From assembly GCA_913061345.1 (NCBI GenBank), contig CAJXTZ010000005.1, positions 1-62,777 on the forward strand: a DNA stretch of 62,777 nucleotides. Direction: 5' to 3'. Source of the DNA: an uncultured Erythrobacter sp. Its GTDB lineage: Bacteria > Pseudomonadota > Alphaproteobacteria > Sphingomonadales > Sphingomonadaceae. This document shows positions 18,193-27,689 of this stretch, piece by piece (positions within the stretch are counted from its first letter, which is position 1; the number at the start of each line of letters is the position of its first letter). The notes below the pieces were generated by a model. The model searched no databases, was not told where the DNA came from, and worked only from the letters and a program-made list of their open reading frames with translations. The position numbers were made by a program, and so were the translations under genes.

Positions 18193-18864
18193 ATGCTTAC
18201 TGCCAAGCAACACGAATTGCTGCTGTTCATTAACCGCCGTCTGGAAGACAGCGGGATTTCTCCCAGCTTCGAAGAGATGAAGGAAGCGCTCGATCTGAAG
18301 AGCAAGTCCGGTGTCCATCGCCTGATTTCCGCTCTGGAAGAACGTGGCTTCATCCGCCGCCTGCCCAATCGCGCCCGCGCATTGGAAGTGGTCAAGATGC
18401 CGGAGAACCTTGGCAGCAAGGGTATGGAAGCGGTGGCAAAGGTCACCACCCCTCCTGCCAATCAGCCGGAACCTGCCAACGATGTCATTCAGATACCCCT
18501 ACACGGCCGGATTGCGGCGGGTGTCCCTATCGAGGCGCTGGAAGACAGCCAAACTCTACCCGTTCCTGCTGCGCTACTGGGTTCCGGTGAACATTACGCG
18601 CTGGAGGTGTCAGGCGATTCGATGGTCGAGGCTGGCATTTTCGACGGCGATTTTGCCCTGGTAAAGAAAGCCGATACGGCGCGTGACGGTGATATCGTGG
18701 TTGCCCTCGTCAACGATGAGGAAGCGACGCTGAAATACCTTTATCACGACGGTGGCAAGATCCGTCTCGATCCGGCCAACGCCGCTTACGATCCCCAAGT
18801 TTACGAGGACCGACAGGTGCAAGTTCAGGGCAAGCTTGCGGGCTTGCTACGGCGTTACCACTAG
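18193..18864 (+). CDS. lexA: LexA repressor
   Basis: 223 residues. Represses SOS genes and cleaves itself when RecA is activated. The winged helix is at about 1-65 ([44 protein letters not shown]). The Ala-Gly cleavage site is in [11 protein letters not shown] near residue 108, with catalytic Ser143 in [10 protein letters not shown] and Lys181 in ATLKYL, the 38-residue spacing typical of LexA. The start is the ATG at 18193; in-frame upstream ATGs overlap the operator. It is controlled by the GTTC repeats just upstream and followed by an intrinsic terminator. Confidence 0.97.
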   Translation: MLTAKQHELLLFINRRLEDSGISPSFEEMKEALDLKSKSGVHRLISALEERGFIRRLPNRARALEVVKMPENLGSKGMEAVAKVTTPPANQPEPANDVIQIPLHGRIAAGVPIEALEDSQTLPVPAALLGSGEHYALEVSGDSMVEAGIFDGDFALVKKADTARDGDIVVALVNDEEATLKYLYHDGGKIRLDPANAAYDPQVYEDRQVQVQGKLAGLLRRYH

Positions 18865-18890
18865 GCATTCCCAAAGCAACGAAATCGAAG

Positions 18891-18920
18891 GGCGGTATCT
18901 GGAAGGATGCCGCCTTTTCT
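18891..18920 (+). terminator. Intrinsic terminator of lexA
   Basis: Stem GGCGGTAT/ATGCCGCC (one T-G pair) around an 8-nt loop, followed by TTTTCT. It begins 27 bp after the lexA stop and separates it from the convergent comEC gene. Confidence 0.75.
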
Positions 18921-18932
18921 ATATGCACTCAC

Positions 18933-21119
18933 TCAATCCTCGGGGCGCCCGCGCCACCAGCCATGTTGCCCCTGCGTATCCGCCACGCTGCGAATCTGGG
19001 GTTCTTCATCCAGCACGATAGACAGTCCGCCCGTCTTCGAAAGCAAACGATGATCGGCTTTCAGCCATCGCGGTGAGCAACTGCGTGGCAACCAGCGATC
19101 CGAGATGACGATATCTGCACGCTCGCATGCAGCCGCGAGTGCGCGTTCGCCCACGATATTCCGACTGCGGCTCATCAAAATGCCCCAGTCCCTTGCACCG
19201 CGCTGTATGGAAACAACACAAAAATCGGGGCTGCATCTCGCACCCGGCCAGTTCTCTATCGGGACAGTCTCACCTTCCACACCCGCCAGTTCGAGCAGGT
19301 TGTCCCGCGTGTAATCGCTGCGGGTATCGCGCAACACCATCAGGCTATCATCTTCTCCGGTAATCCCGACGTGCCGTCCATCGCTTGAAATAAGGATGTC
19401 GGGGATCGGCGTGGCGAAGACCATCGCGGTCGCTATCGCGGCAGGCAGAAACCCCCACAGGCGGGCATACCCACGCCAGAGGGCGAGCCACAGACCGCCT
19501 GACACGAACAGGGCGAAGGCGAGCCCGCTAACCTGCGGAATAAGTTTTACCGCGCCGGGCTGGCTGGATGTGAAGTGCGCAATGCCGATAAGCAGATCCA
19601 GCGATTTTCCCACCATCCACCACGCTGGAGCACCCGCCCCAACCAGATCGAGGGCAAGTGCAAGGGCAATCAGCGGCATCGAAATGAATGTCACCAGCGG
19701 AATGGCGATGACATTGGCGAACGCTCCGTAAACGCCGGCCCGGTGAAAATGGAACAGCACGATTGGCATTAGCGCGATCTCGATCACCATGCCGGTAATC
19801 AGCAGCATCAGCGTGCGTCGGCCGATCCACACCAGTCGACCTTCCTCTCTGGGCGCCAGAAACCGCTTTACCGGATCGGCATTGTGCAGGGCAACGATGG
19901 CGATGACCGCGGCAAAGCTCATCTGAAAACTGGGGCCAACCAGGCTTTCAGGCCACAAAAGCATAACCGCCACAGCCGCCACGGCCACCATCCGCAAGGA
20001 AAGCGGCTCTCGCCCTATGGTAAGAGCGCCAAGCACCAGCAGCGCGGCGATGCAACTGCGCACTGTGGGCACTTGCGCACCTGTCAGCAGGGTATAGCCG
20101 ATGCCCGCCAACGCCGCCACGCCCGCGGCCGCAACCGGAAGGCGCACGCGCAATACCAGCCATGGCCACAATGCCAGCAGACGGATCGCCAGAAAATAGG
20201 TGCCGGCTATCACGGCGCTTACGTGCAGGCCGCTGATCGACAGCAGGTGGGTAAGGCCAGCATCCCGCATGGCGTCCTCGTCGGCCTCGCTGATCGCGCC
20301 CCTGTCGCCGCTGGCAAAGGCGGCGGCGATACTGCCTGCCGACCCGCCAAGGTTCTTCCGCACATGGCCGGAAAGACGCCGTTGCAGAGACGCGATCGGA
20401 TCGGCCTCGTTGACGGCAGGTTCGATGACGTGCAGTTCACCCTGCGCACTGCCGGTGGCAGCCAATCCTGCGAACCATGCGGTGCGGGCAAAGTCGTATC
20501 CACCCGGCAGCATCGGTGAGGCTGGCGGCATCAGCCGCGCCTGCGCCTGCACCATCGCCCCTTCCCCAAGCTCCGGCAGATCGGCATCGAGTGGTACGTT
20601 GATGCGGATCTTCACCGGTTTGGCCGTTTCGGGGTGGCGCGTGGCCAGCACCAGTCGCACACGTTCGCGAGCAGGCTGTTCGATCCTTTCCAGCACGCGG
20701 CCCTTGAACGTGTCGTACACAGGGCGTTCGAAGGGTTGAGCGCCAACCAACTCCGATCGCGACCACGCAAGTCCCGTTCCGAAGGCCAGCAGCAATCCGC
20801 AGGCCACCAGTGCGCCGACAAGATGAGTGCGATCCTCGCGTCCCTTCCATGCCGCAACTGCGCCGACAGCTGTCAATAATCCGGCGGTGATTGCAAGAAC
20901 CCAGTGCGCCGGCGTATCGAGGACGAACCAGGCGCCTATTCCTGCTGCCAAGGCAACCGCCAGCCAGGGACCGCGATCGAAGCCCGAACTCGCAAGGAAC
21001 TGCTCTGCACCCTCTGCCACGCTGGACAAACCACGCAGCTTTCGCCAAGGCGAGTGCTGCGCCGCAGCATCGCCCGGTTCCTCACCCAGTGGCACCAGTG
21101 GCGGATGCTTTGTAGCCAT
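18933..21119 (-). CDS. comEC: ComEC/Rec2 family DNA-uptake channel protein
   Basis: 728 residues. An inner-membrane protein predicted to pass single-stranded DNA into the cytoplasm during natural transformation. It has an N-terminal DUF4131 domain and the ComEC Competence domain with the family core [13 protein letters not shown] near residue 275, among about 10 membrane segments. The C-terminal 170 residues lack the HxHxDH metal-binding motif of the metallo-beta-lactamase domain found in many ComEC proteins, so this domain is absent or inactive. The ATG at 21119 ([10 protein letters not shown]) is preferred to an earlier in-frame start. It is divergent from gltX with 28 bp between starts. 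Confidence 0.9.
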   Translation of the reverse strand: MATKHPPLVPLGEEPGDAAAQHSPWRKLRGLSSVAEGAEQFLASSGFDRGPWLAVALAAGIGAWFVLDTPAHWVLAITAGLLTAVGAVAAWKGREDRTHLVGALVACGLLLAFGTGLAWSRSELVGAQPFERPVYDTFKGRVLERIEQPARERVRLVLATRHPETAKPVKIRINVPLDADLPELGEGAMVQAQARLMPPASPMLPGGYDFARTAWFAGLAATGSAQGELHVIEPAVNEADPIASLQRRLSGHVRKNLGGSAGSIAAAFASGDRGAISEADEDAMRDAGLTHLLSISGLHVSAVIAGTYFLAIRLLALWPWLVLRVRLPVAAAGVAALAGIGYTLLTGAQVPTVRSCIAALLVLGALTIGREPLSLRMVAVAAVAVMLLWPESLVGPSFQMSFAAVIAIVALHNADPVKRFLAPREEGRLVWIGRRTLMLLITGMVIEIALMPIVLFHFHRAGVYGAFANVIAIPLVTFISMPLIALALALDLVGAGAPAWWMVGKSLDLLIGIAHFTSSQPGAVKLIPQVSGLAFALFVSGGLWLALWRGYARLWGFLPAAIATAMVFATPIPDILISSDGRHVGITGEDDSLMVLRDTRSDYTRDNLLELAGVEGETVPIENWPGARCSPDFCVVSIQRGARDWGILMSRSRNIVGERALAAACERADIVISDRWLPRSCSPRWLKADHRLLSKTGGLSIVLDEEPQIRSVADTQGQHGWWRGRPED

Positions 21120-21147
21120 GGAAATACAGGACAGGAAACAAGCAGAT

Positions 21148-22596
21148 ATGGCAAGTTCGCGTGGCAAAGGTTCGGATCAGCGTCCTGTTGTGACGCGCTT
21201 CGCGCCCAGTCCAACCGGCTTCCTTCATATCGGCAACGCCCGTACCGGATTGTTCTCCTGGCTGTACGCCCGTCACCATGGCGGCAAGGCGCTTTTGCGA
21301 ATCGAGGATACCGACAAGAAGCGTTCCACGCAGGAAGCGATCGATGTAATTCTCGATGGCCTCGACTGGCTCGGACTCGATTTCGATGGCGACGCTGTGT
21401 ACCAAAGCCAACGCGCAGACCGTCACGCCGAAGTCGCGATGAAGCTGCTGGAGGCGGGGCACGCATACAAGTGTTTTGCCTCGCCTGAAGAGCTTGCCGA
21501 AATGCGCGAACAGCAAAAGGCGGCCAAGCAGCCTATGCGTTATGACGGTAGGTGGCGCGATCGTGATCCGTCCGAGGCTGCCGAAGGCGCGCCTTTCACC
21601 GTACGCATCAAGACACCCGAAGGCGGTGAAACGGTAATCGAAGATGCCGTGCAAGGCCGCGTTAAAGTGGACAATCGCGAGATCGACGATTTCATCCTGC
21701 TACGCGCAGATGGTTCGCCGACCTACATGTTGGCCGTCGTAGTTGATGACATGGACATGGGGTGCACCCATATCATCCGCGGCGACGACCACCTGAACAA
21801 CGCATTTCGCCAGATCCAGGTGATTCGCGCCATGAATGGTGCCAACGGAGGACTGGCCATCGAAAATGGCTGGGAAGAACCGACATATGCTCACGTTCCG
21901 CTGATCCACGGCAACGATGGTGCCAAGCTTTCCAAGCGTCACGGGGCGTTGGGCGTTCGCGACTATCGGGAAATGGGCATCCTTCCCGAAACGCTGTTCA
22001 ACTACCTGCTGAGACTCGGTTGGGGGCACGGCGACCAGGAGGAATTCACCCGCGAGGAAGCGATTGCGCTGTTCGATATCGATGCGGTGAACAAGGGGCC
22101 AAGCCGTTTCGACATGAAGAAGTTGCTCAACATGAATGGCAATTACATCCGTGCCGCAGACGATGCGCGCCTTGCCGGGATGGTAGCGCCGCTCATTGGT
22201 CCTGACGCGGACAAGGCTTTGTTGGCCGAAGCCATGCCGGTGCTGAAGACGCGGGCGCGCGACCTGAACGAACTCGCCGATGGGGCAGCTTTCCTGTTCA
22301 AGACCCGGCCTTTGGAACTGTCAGAAAAGGCCGCTGGACTCCTCGATGAAGAGGGGCGTCAGCGACTTGCCGCTATTTTCCAACGGCTGCAGGTGGAAAC
22401 GGACTGGACAATCGAGGCGCTGGAGGCCAATTTGAATGCCTATGCGCAAGAGCTCGAACTGGGCCTCGGCAAGCTTGCGCAGCCGCTTCGTGCGGCGCTG
22501 ACGGGGCAAACCACTTCGCCCGGAATATTCGACGTGCTGGTGCTTCTCGGTAGAGAAGAAAGCCTTGCGCGGATCAACGATCAAACCGGTGGTTGA
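21148..22596 (+). CDS. gltX: Glutamyl-tRNA synthetase
   Basis: 482 residues, a class I aminoacyl-tRNA synthetase that charges tRNA-Glu and, in many alphaproteobacteria, also tRNA-Gln. The HIGH-type motif FLHIGNART is at 25-33 after RFAPSPTG, and the KMSKS-type KLSKR is near residue 261. The ATG at 21148 has AGGAAAC upstream at good spacing; another ATG at 21118 overlaps the comEC start and would add 10 residues. It lies 46 bp before gltA. Whether it is discriminating cannot be judged without the second gltX copy often found in this group. Confidence 0.96.
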   Translation: MASSRGKGSDQRPVVTRFAPSPTGFLHIGNARTGLFSWLYARHHGGKALLRIEDTDKKRSTQEAIDVILDGLDWLGLDFDGDAVYQSQRADRHAEVAMKLLEAGHAYKCFASPEELAEMREQQKAAKQPMRYDGRWRDRDPSEAAEGAPFTVRIKTPEGGETVIEDAVQGRVKVDNREIDDFILLRADGSPTYMLAVVVDDMDMGCTHIIRGDDHLNNAFRQIQVIRAMNGANGGLAIENGWEEPTYAHVPLIHGNDGAKLSKRHGALGVRDYREMGILPETLFNYLLRLGWGHGDQEEFTREEAIALFDIDAVNKGPSRFDMKKLLNMNGNYIRAADDARLAGMVAPLIGPDADKALLAEAMPVLKTRARDLNELADGAAFLFKTRPLELSEKAAGLLDEEGRQRLAAIFQRLQVETDWTIEALEANLNAYAQELELGLGKLAQPLRAALTGQTTSPGIFDVLVLLGREESLARINDQTGG

Positions 22597-22642
22597 GATA
22601 CTCTCTCGACTATCGATAGCAAACATTTGAAGGAGAACGGCT

Positions 22643-23929
22643 TTGGCTGACAAGCAGGCAGATTTGACGGTAGGCGGAGAAAATTTTGATTTTCCCACAC
22701 TGGAAGGCAGCTGCGGCCCCGATGTCATCGATATTCGGAAGCTCTACGGAAAGACCGGCAAGTTTACTTTCGACCCGGGCTACAAGTCGACCGCCTCGTG
22801 CGAAAGTGCGCTGACATTCATCGATGGGCAGGAAGGCGTGCTGCTGCACCGCGGCTATCCGATCGGGCAGCTGGCTGAAAACTCCAGCTTCATGGAAGTG
22901 GCCTATCTGCTGCTGAACGGCGAGCTGCCAAGCCAGGACGAATACGCCGATTTCACCAACACGATCACCTATCACACCATGCTGCATGACCAGATGCGGC
23001 AGTTCTACCAAGGCTTCCGCCGTGATGCGCACCCCATGGCGATCATGTGCGGTGTGGTGGGCGCGCTGTCGTCGTTTTACCACGACAGCACCGATATTTC
23101 GGACCCTGAGCATCGCAAGATCTCCAGCCATCGCCTGATCGCCAAGATGCCCACCATTGCGGCATGGGCGTATAAGTATGCTGTAGGCCAGCCCTTCATG
23201 CAGCCGGACAATTCGCTCAGCTACACCGGCAACTTCCTGCGTATGACCTTCGGCGTTCCTGCTGAGGAATATGAGGTTATCCCGGCTGTCGAGAAGGCAA
23301 TGGACCGGATCTTCATCCTCCACGCCGATCACGAGCAGAACGCATCGACTTCCACCGTGCGCCTCGCCGGTTCTTCTGGCGCCAACCCCTTTGCCTGTAT
23401 CTCTGCCGGCATCGCCTGCCTGTGGGGTCCGGCCCACGGCGGAGCCAACGAGGCGGCGCTGAACATGCTGCGCGAAATCGGCACACCCGATCGCATTCCC
23501 CATTATATCGAGCGGGCCAAGGACAAGAACGATCCTTTCCGTCTGATGGGCTTCGGCCACCGCGTGTACAAAAACTACGACCCGCGTGCCACAGTGATGC
23601 AGAAGACCGTGCGCGAAGTGTTCGAAGCGCTGAAGGTAAGTGATCCGGTGTTCGAAACTGCGCTAAAGCTGGAAGAGATGGCGCTGAACGATCCGTACTT
23701 CCAGGAAAAGAAGCTGTTCCCCAATGTGGACTTCTATTCGGGCGTGATCCTGTCGGCGATCGGTTTCCCGACGACAATGTTCACCGCTCTGTTTGCCCTT
23801 GCCCGCACCGTTGGCTGGGTCGCGCAGTGGAACGAGATGATTTCCGATCCCGGCCAGGTTATCGGTCGCCCACGCCAGCTCTACACCGGTCCGACGCAGC
23901 GCGATTACGTGCCGCTCGACAAACGCTAG
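22643..23929 (+). CDS. gltA: Type II citrate synthase
   Basis: 428 residues. It condenses oxaloacetate and acetyl-CoA to citrate. The TTG start at 22643 has AAGGAG 6 nt upstream. The family's N-terminal beta region is present, then [14 protein letters not shown] with the active His, [15 protein letters not shown] with the second His, and [14 protein letters not shown], so the catalytic residues are intact; length and the N-terminal domain place it with the NADH-sensitive hexameric type found in proteobacteria. A strong intrinsic terminator follows 22 bp after the stop. Confidence 0.97.
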   Translation: MADKQADLTVGGENFDFPTLEGSCGPDVIDIRKLYGKTGKFTFDPGYKSTASCESALTFIDGQEGVLLHRGYPIGQLAENSSFMEVAYLLLNGELPSQDEYADFTNTITYHTMLHDQMRQFYQGFRRDAHPMAIMCGVVGALSSFYHDSTDISDPEHRKISSHRLIAKMPTIAAWAYKYAVGQPFMQPDNSLSYTGNFLRMTFGVPAEEYEVIPAVEKAMDRIFILHADHEQNASTSTVRLAGSSGANPFACISAGIACLWGPAHGGANEAALNMLREIGTPDRIPHYIERAKDKNDPFRLMGFGHRVYKNYDPRATVMQKTVREVFEALKVSDPVFETALKLEEMALNDPYFQEKKLFPNVDFYSGVILSAIGFPTTMFTALFALARTVGWVAQWNEMISDPGQVIGRPRQLYTGPTQRDYVPLDKR

Positions 23930-23951
23930 AATTATCGGCGAACACAGAAGG

Positions 23952-23978
23952 CGCCCGGTCCCACGGCCGGGCGTTTTC
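23952..23978 (+). terminator. Intrinsic terminator of gltA
   Basis: CGCCCGG (23952-23958) pairs with CCGGGCG (23967-23973) over an 8-nt loop, followed by TTTTC. It lies between gltA and the convergent kinase-like gene. Confidence 0.85.
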
Positions 23979-23992
23979 GTAGCTGGTGGTAA

Positions 23993-25372
23993 TCAGCGCG
24001 GCTCTTTGCGTCGTTCCTGGAAGCTGGGAAGTTCCAGGGTGAACCGCGCGCCCTGCCCCTTGCTGCTTTCTACGGTGAGCGTACCGTCCATTGCCTCGGC
24101 CAGTCGACGCGAGATATACAGGCCCAGCCCCGAACCACCATCGCCGCTGCGACCGAGCCGTTCGAACTTGGCGAACACTTTCGACTGCTGGCTCTCGTCC
24201 AGACCTTCGCCCTGGTCGGCCACGGTTATTCGCGCACGTTCGCCGTCATGCTCTGTCCTGAGCCACACCTGCCCCCCTTCGGGCGAATGGCGGATGGCGT
24301 TACCAACCAGGTTGAGCAGCACCTGTAGCACGCGGCGAAACTCGCCAATTGCCGGAACACTGTCGGCTGACTTGGGCGCATCGAGCGTGATGCCCCGTTC
24401 CCCGGCACGAACCCCAAGGATACCGACGGCGCGGCGGGCCACATCGGCCAGATCGATCTTGTCCGGCGCAGTCTCGAACTCGTCATCTTCGACCAGTTCC
24501 AGTGTGGTCAGGTCGTCAATCAAGGCGAGCAAGTGCTCACCTGCCGTAGCAATATCGGCAGCGTAATTGCTGTATTCCTCGGCCAGCGGGCCGGAAAGCT
24601 GGGTCCGGATCGTTTCAGCATTGGCGATGATGCGGCTGACGGGCTGGCGCAGAACAGGTGCTATGTCGCGGCCTATACCGCTGGTTCGCTCCCCTTCGCG
24701 GCCAGTCTTTGGCGCAGGGTACGGTTCCCCTTGCTGAGGGGAAAGATAAAGCTCGAACCCGGCGCTTCCGGGCTGTGGCTTACCCAAGGCGACGAGATTT
24801 ACGTTCCAGCGTCGCTTCGAACCCGGAACATCGACTGATGCCCCGTCAAGTAAACGCCAGTGCAGTGGCTTGTTATGCGCACCCCCGGCAGCGTTGACAA
24901 AATCGGTCCATGTCTCTCCGATCCCGGCGCGCATCCTCGTCGCAAGTTCGGTTAGATCTTCGGCGTCGCAATCCACGGCAAGCAACTCCTGAGAAGCGCC
25001 TAGCCTGGCGCGCAACCCGGCGATCTGCCGAACCAGCGCAAGTTTGTCTCGCGATGCGGCCATCTCGGAAACCGATTTGAGCGGTTCCGCCTGCCAATCG
25101 CTGATGGAAATGGACACGCCCTCGTCTTCGGGTTCCACTTCCACCCAGGCTGTGATCTGATCGCTTTCGTCCTGTGCATGGATGACGCGGGCAAGGCGCA
25201 AGCCATAAACGCGCGCCTTGCGCACCAGCTCGATGAATGCCGGCGTGACGAGCGGGCCCGGAAGTTCACCCCCGGCGCGCAAGTGAAAGCCTGCCAGCGG
25301 TTCATCCGCCTCTATAAGGCGATCCTGCGCGTCTGTGCGCCCGCGCGCAATTATGGAAGTTGACGAGGCCAT
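23993..25372 (-). CDS. DivL/PleC-like pseudo-histidine kinase
   Basis: 459 residues, soluble. Residues 1-225 look like two weak PAS-type sensor regions. The DHp region (235-290) has the features of the DivJ/PleC/DivL/PdhS branch: the GPLAEEYSNYAADI segment and AGEHLLALIDDL. The H box, however, reads APVLRQPV (238-245), with Pro239 where the phospho-acceptor His should be. The ATP-binding domain is intact (N box NLVGNAIRH, G1 DQGEG at 386-390, G2 GGSGLG at 412-417). It could therefore act as a scaffold or allosteric kinase-like partner, as DivL does with Tyr at this place. The ATG at 25372 lies 4 nt after the upstream gene's stop. Family assignment is inference from pattern. Confidence 0.78.
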   Translation of the reverse strand: MASSTSIIARGRTDAQDRLIEADEPLAGFHLRAGGELPGPLVTPAFIELVRKARVYGLRLARVIHAQDESDQITAWVEVEPEDEGVSISISDWQAEPLKSVSEMAASRDKLALVRQIAGLRARLGASQELLAVDCDAEDLTELATRMRAGIGETWTDFVNAAGGAHNKPLHWRLLDGASVDVPGSKRRWNVNLVALGKPQPGSAGFELYLSPQQGEPYPAPKTGREGERTSGIGRDIAPVLRQPVSRIIANAETIRTQLSGPLAEEYSNYAADIATAGEHLLALIDDLTTLELVEDDEFETAPDKIDLADVARRAVGILGVRAGERGITLDAPKSADSVPAIGEFRRVLQVLLNLVGNAIRHSPEGGQVWLRTEHDGERARITVADQGEGLDESQQSKVFAKFERLGRSGDGGSGLGLYISRRLAEAMDGTLTVESSKGQGARFTLELPSFQERRKEPR

Positions 25373-25376
25373 CGAC

Positions 25377-26348
25377 TCAATGCGCCGTGCCGGTCGCAGC
25401 GGAAGTAAGCAAAGCTGCTGCGCGATCCGCACGCAGGGCATCGAAACCTTCCGGCAGAGTAATCTCGGGGTGCAGATAGAGAAATTGCTCTTCCACCGCG
25501 CTTTGCCCAAGGCCCGCCGCACGCAGCGAAAGCGCCAGACGCGCGCACTGGTTCTCGCCCAAGGCAAGAACTGCCACGTCTCGCTCCTGCTCGGAGGCCA
25601 TGCAAAGCGCAGTCGAGAATACCGACAATCCTGCATGGTCTACAGCCAGGGCGCGCTTGGCATTGCCACCCATCGCCATCACCAGTCTCGTCATCTGGCC
25701 GACCCGGCGGTCGCTCTCGTCGAACTCCCGGCGCAGCCGGTCGCGCACGGCTTCCGCTTCTCGAGGATAATCGGTCTGACTTGTTTTCAAAGCTCTGGTG
25801 GCGGCGTGGAAAAGTTCGGCAGGCAATTCAGCCAAGGGCAATTCCATCCGTCGCTGGTGCTGCATGAACCGAGCCTGCGATGCCACCACGCGCATTGCCG
25901 CGGCCGCCTGCGCCTCGTCACCGGATGCTGCCAGTTCTTGCAGTAATGGTGAGAGCACGGGATCTATGCCGCTGCGCGATTGCAGTCGTTCGGCCAGTTG
26001 AGCCTCGATCGACAGAGCGTGCGCATGGCCCAGAAACGCCGTATCGTCGAGCAACATTGTGGCGAGCGCATCCTGGTTCTGTTCCACGAAAGGGTCACGG
26101 TCGTCTTTCTTCAGTTCTTCCGCCAGTTCAAACAGCAACTGGCGAGCGAGATGGGTCATCATGCCACGGATCTTCGCAATCACCTCGTCGCTGAACAGCG
26201 CGTGGTCGTCATTGGCGAGCAGATGGCGCAGTATCGGTCGCGCAATCGACAGAATGACGTCACCCTGCGCGAGTTCACCACGCAGCATGTCCTCAACGGA
26301 TTCGGCTGATTGCCCGGCCTTGATCGTGTTGTTCATGCCCTTGCCCAT
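25377..26348 (-). CDS. Conserved hypothetical alpha-helical protein
   Basis: 323 residues, no signal peptide or membrane segment, so cytoplasmic. The sequence is almost entirely helical and rich in Ala, Leu and Arg, with a long amphipathic centre (roughly 130-220) and a helix-rich C-terminus; it could be a HEAT-like or DUF2336-type repeat protein, but I do not recognise a family with confidence. The start ATG at 26348 has AAGG 7-8 nt upstream. It sits 23 bp after the membrane protein gene and 4 nt before the pseudo-kinase gene, so the three are probably one operon. It may be a partner of the kinase. Confidence 0.8.
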   Translation of the reverse strand: MGKGMNNTIKAGQSAESVEDMLRGELAQGDVILSIARPILRHLLANDDHALFSDEVIAKIRGMMTHLARQLLFELAEELKKDDRDPFVEQNQDALATMLLDDTAFLGHAHALSIEAQLAERLQSRSGIDPVLSPLLQELAASGDEAQAAAAMRVVASQARFMQHQRRMELPLAELPAELFHAATRALKTSQTDYPREAEAVRDRLRREFDESDRRVGQMTRLVMAMGGNAKRALAVDHAGLSVFSTALCMASEQERDVAVLALGENQCARLALSLRAAGLGQSAVEEQFLYLHPEITLPEGFDALRADRAAALLTSAATGTAH

Positions 26349-26371
26349 AACGTACCTTGGTTAAGCCCGCG

Positions 26372-27538
26372 TTATCTGCGCGATACGAGGATATTGGCGG
26401 CAAGCACGAGCAAGCCGGTCAGCATGATCGCCAATTCGGGAGTGGTGAAGAGGGCCAGCACAGCGATCGAGGCGGCAACGAACATTCGGTCGCGCAACGG
26501 TTCCAGCCAGTTCGGCAGAATGCCTTGATCCAGAAGCAAGAGCCCACCGACAAGCACGAACGGTGGAAAGATGCTGCGGTGAAACAGGCTGTCGATGGCC
26601 ATCATCCCCAGTGCCAACAGCGCTGCATCTATCACGAAGCGGAGCACTGGCAGTCGTCCGATACGCCCGAACGGTGCGACGACCAGGCGTGACAGTGCGA
26701 GGAAGGTTTCCCACACCGGCACGCTCAACGCGACAAGAAAAAAGCCGAGAACGGGTCGTTCGAACAGGCCCGCCGCAACCGATCCGGTCAGCAACAGCGC
26801 GGACAAGGCCAATAAAGCCGGGCGAGCGTATGGCATGTCGAGCAGTCGGGATCCGAGGCGTGCGATCGCGGTCTTGCCCAGCCAGCGTGAGATAGCTCCG
26901 GGATTGGTCTTTCCAAGGTGGCTGCTTTGCCAGTCGAATGTCCGCGCAAGTGCTGTCTCGTCAGAATCGATGATGGTCCACTTGCCGTCATCCAGTGCTG
27001 CGTCCGCAAGTCGCGCTTCGGGAAGGCGCTGTTGCAGGGCGATACGCAGCAAAGCCCCGTGCGGGGCGACATCTTCCGGCAGATTGGCGAGCTTGCCAAG
27101 CCATCGCCCCGGTATCGAAAAAGCGCCTGCCCACGCGCGGTCAAGGTCGATCCTCTCGAAGCCGGTGCTTGAACCGGGACCGGCGGATACCACCAGCACG
27201 CGGTCACCCTCTGCACGCAGCAGGTCCAGCACCGTCCGGGATTCGGGAAGAAGGCCGGGCTGCAAGACCAGAAGGCTGTCATCGTCGCCGATGATGCCGG
27301 GCAAGGCGTGGCTGTTGGTTATGACCTGGTATTTAAGGCCAAGTTTCTCGGCGGCATGACGCAGATCGATACCAACACGCGTTGCGCCGCTGCCATGGGC
27401 GATCACGCTGTCGCAACCCAGTTCGCAGGCGAATAGCATTTGCCGATGGGCGAGCGACTTGCCGGCAATGCTGGGCAAGTCACCTTCCCCCGCCTGCGGC
27501 AGTGCGATCAGGACCGCGCGCATGATATGAATTTCCAT
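26372..27538 (-). CDS. Membrane protein with a nucleotidyltransferase-like N-terminal domain
   Basis: 388 residues. The first 100 or so resemble the start of a sugar/inositol-phosphate nucleotidyltransferase: VLIALPQAGEG, GKSLAHRQMLFACELG and a later DDDSLLVLQPG strand-loop. The C-terminal 150 residues contain five or six hydrophobic helices from about residue 235. That order recalls IPCT/DIPP synthase fusions, but the DxxDGxxAR motif of CDP-alcohol phosphotransferases is absent, so the lipid-like half is degenerate or unrelated. The ATG at 27538 has an AGGG ribosome site 8 nt upstream; another ATG at 27523 is possible. It is the first gene of the three-gene leftward cluster. Function unknown. 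Confidence 0.75.
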   Translation of the reverse strand: MEIHIMRAVLIALPQAGEGDLPSIAGKSLAHRQMLFACELGCDSVIAHGSGATRVGIDLRHAAEKLGLKYQVITNSHALPGIIGDDDSLLVLQPGLLPESRTVLDLLRAEGDRVLVVSAGPGSSTGFERIDLDRAWAGAFSIPGRWLGKLANLPEDVAPHGALLRIALQQRLPEARLADAALDDGKWTIIDSDETALARTFDWQSSHLGKTNPGAISRWLGKTAIARLGSRLLDMPYARPALLALSALLLTGSVAAGLFERPVLGFFLVALSVPVWETFLALSRLVVAPFGRIGRLPVLRFVIDAALLALGMMAIDSLFHRSIFPPFVLVGGLLLLDQGILPNWLEPLRDRMFVAASIAVLALFTTPELAIMLTGLLVLAANILVSRR

Positions 27539-27689
27539 GGTTGCATCCCTGCTTAGCTAGGACCACAGGCACGCGCTGCCAAGCCATGCCGCATGCGAAA
27601 GGGTCAGAGCGTCGTTATCGTCGGCTGCACAGTGGGTTTTAACCATTTGGCATGGTTTCAACCCCTTTACGGTGTGTTAAGAAAGAATC

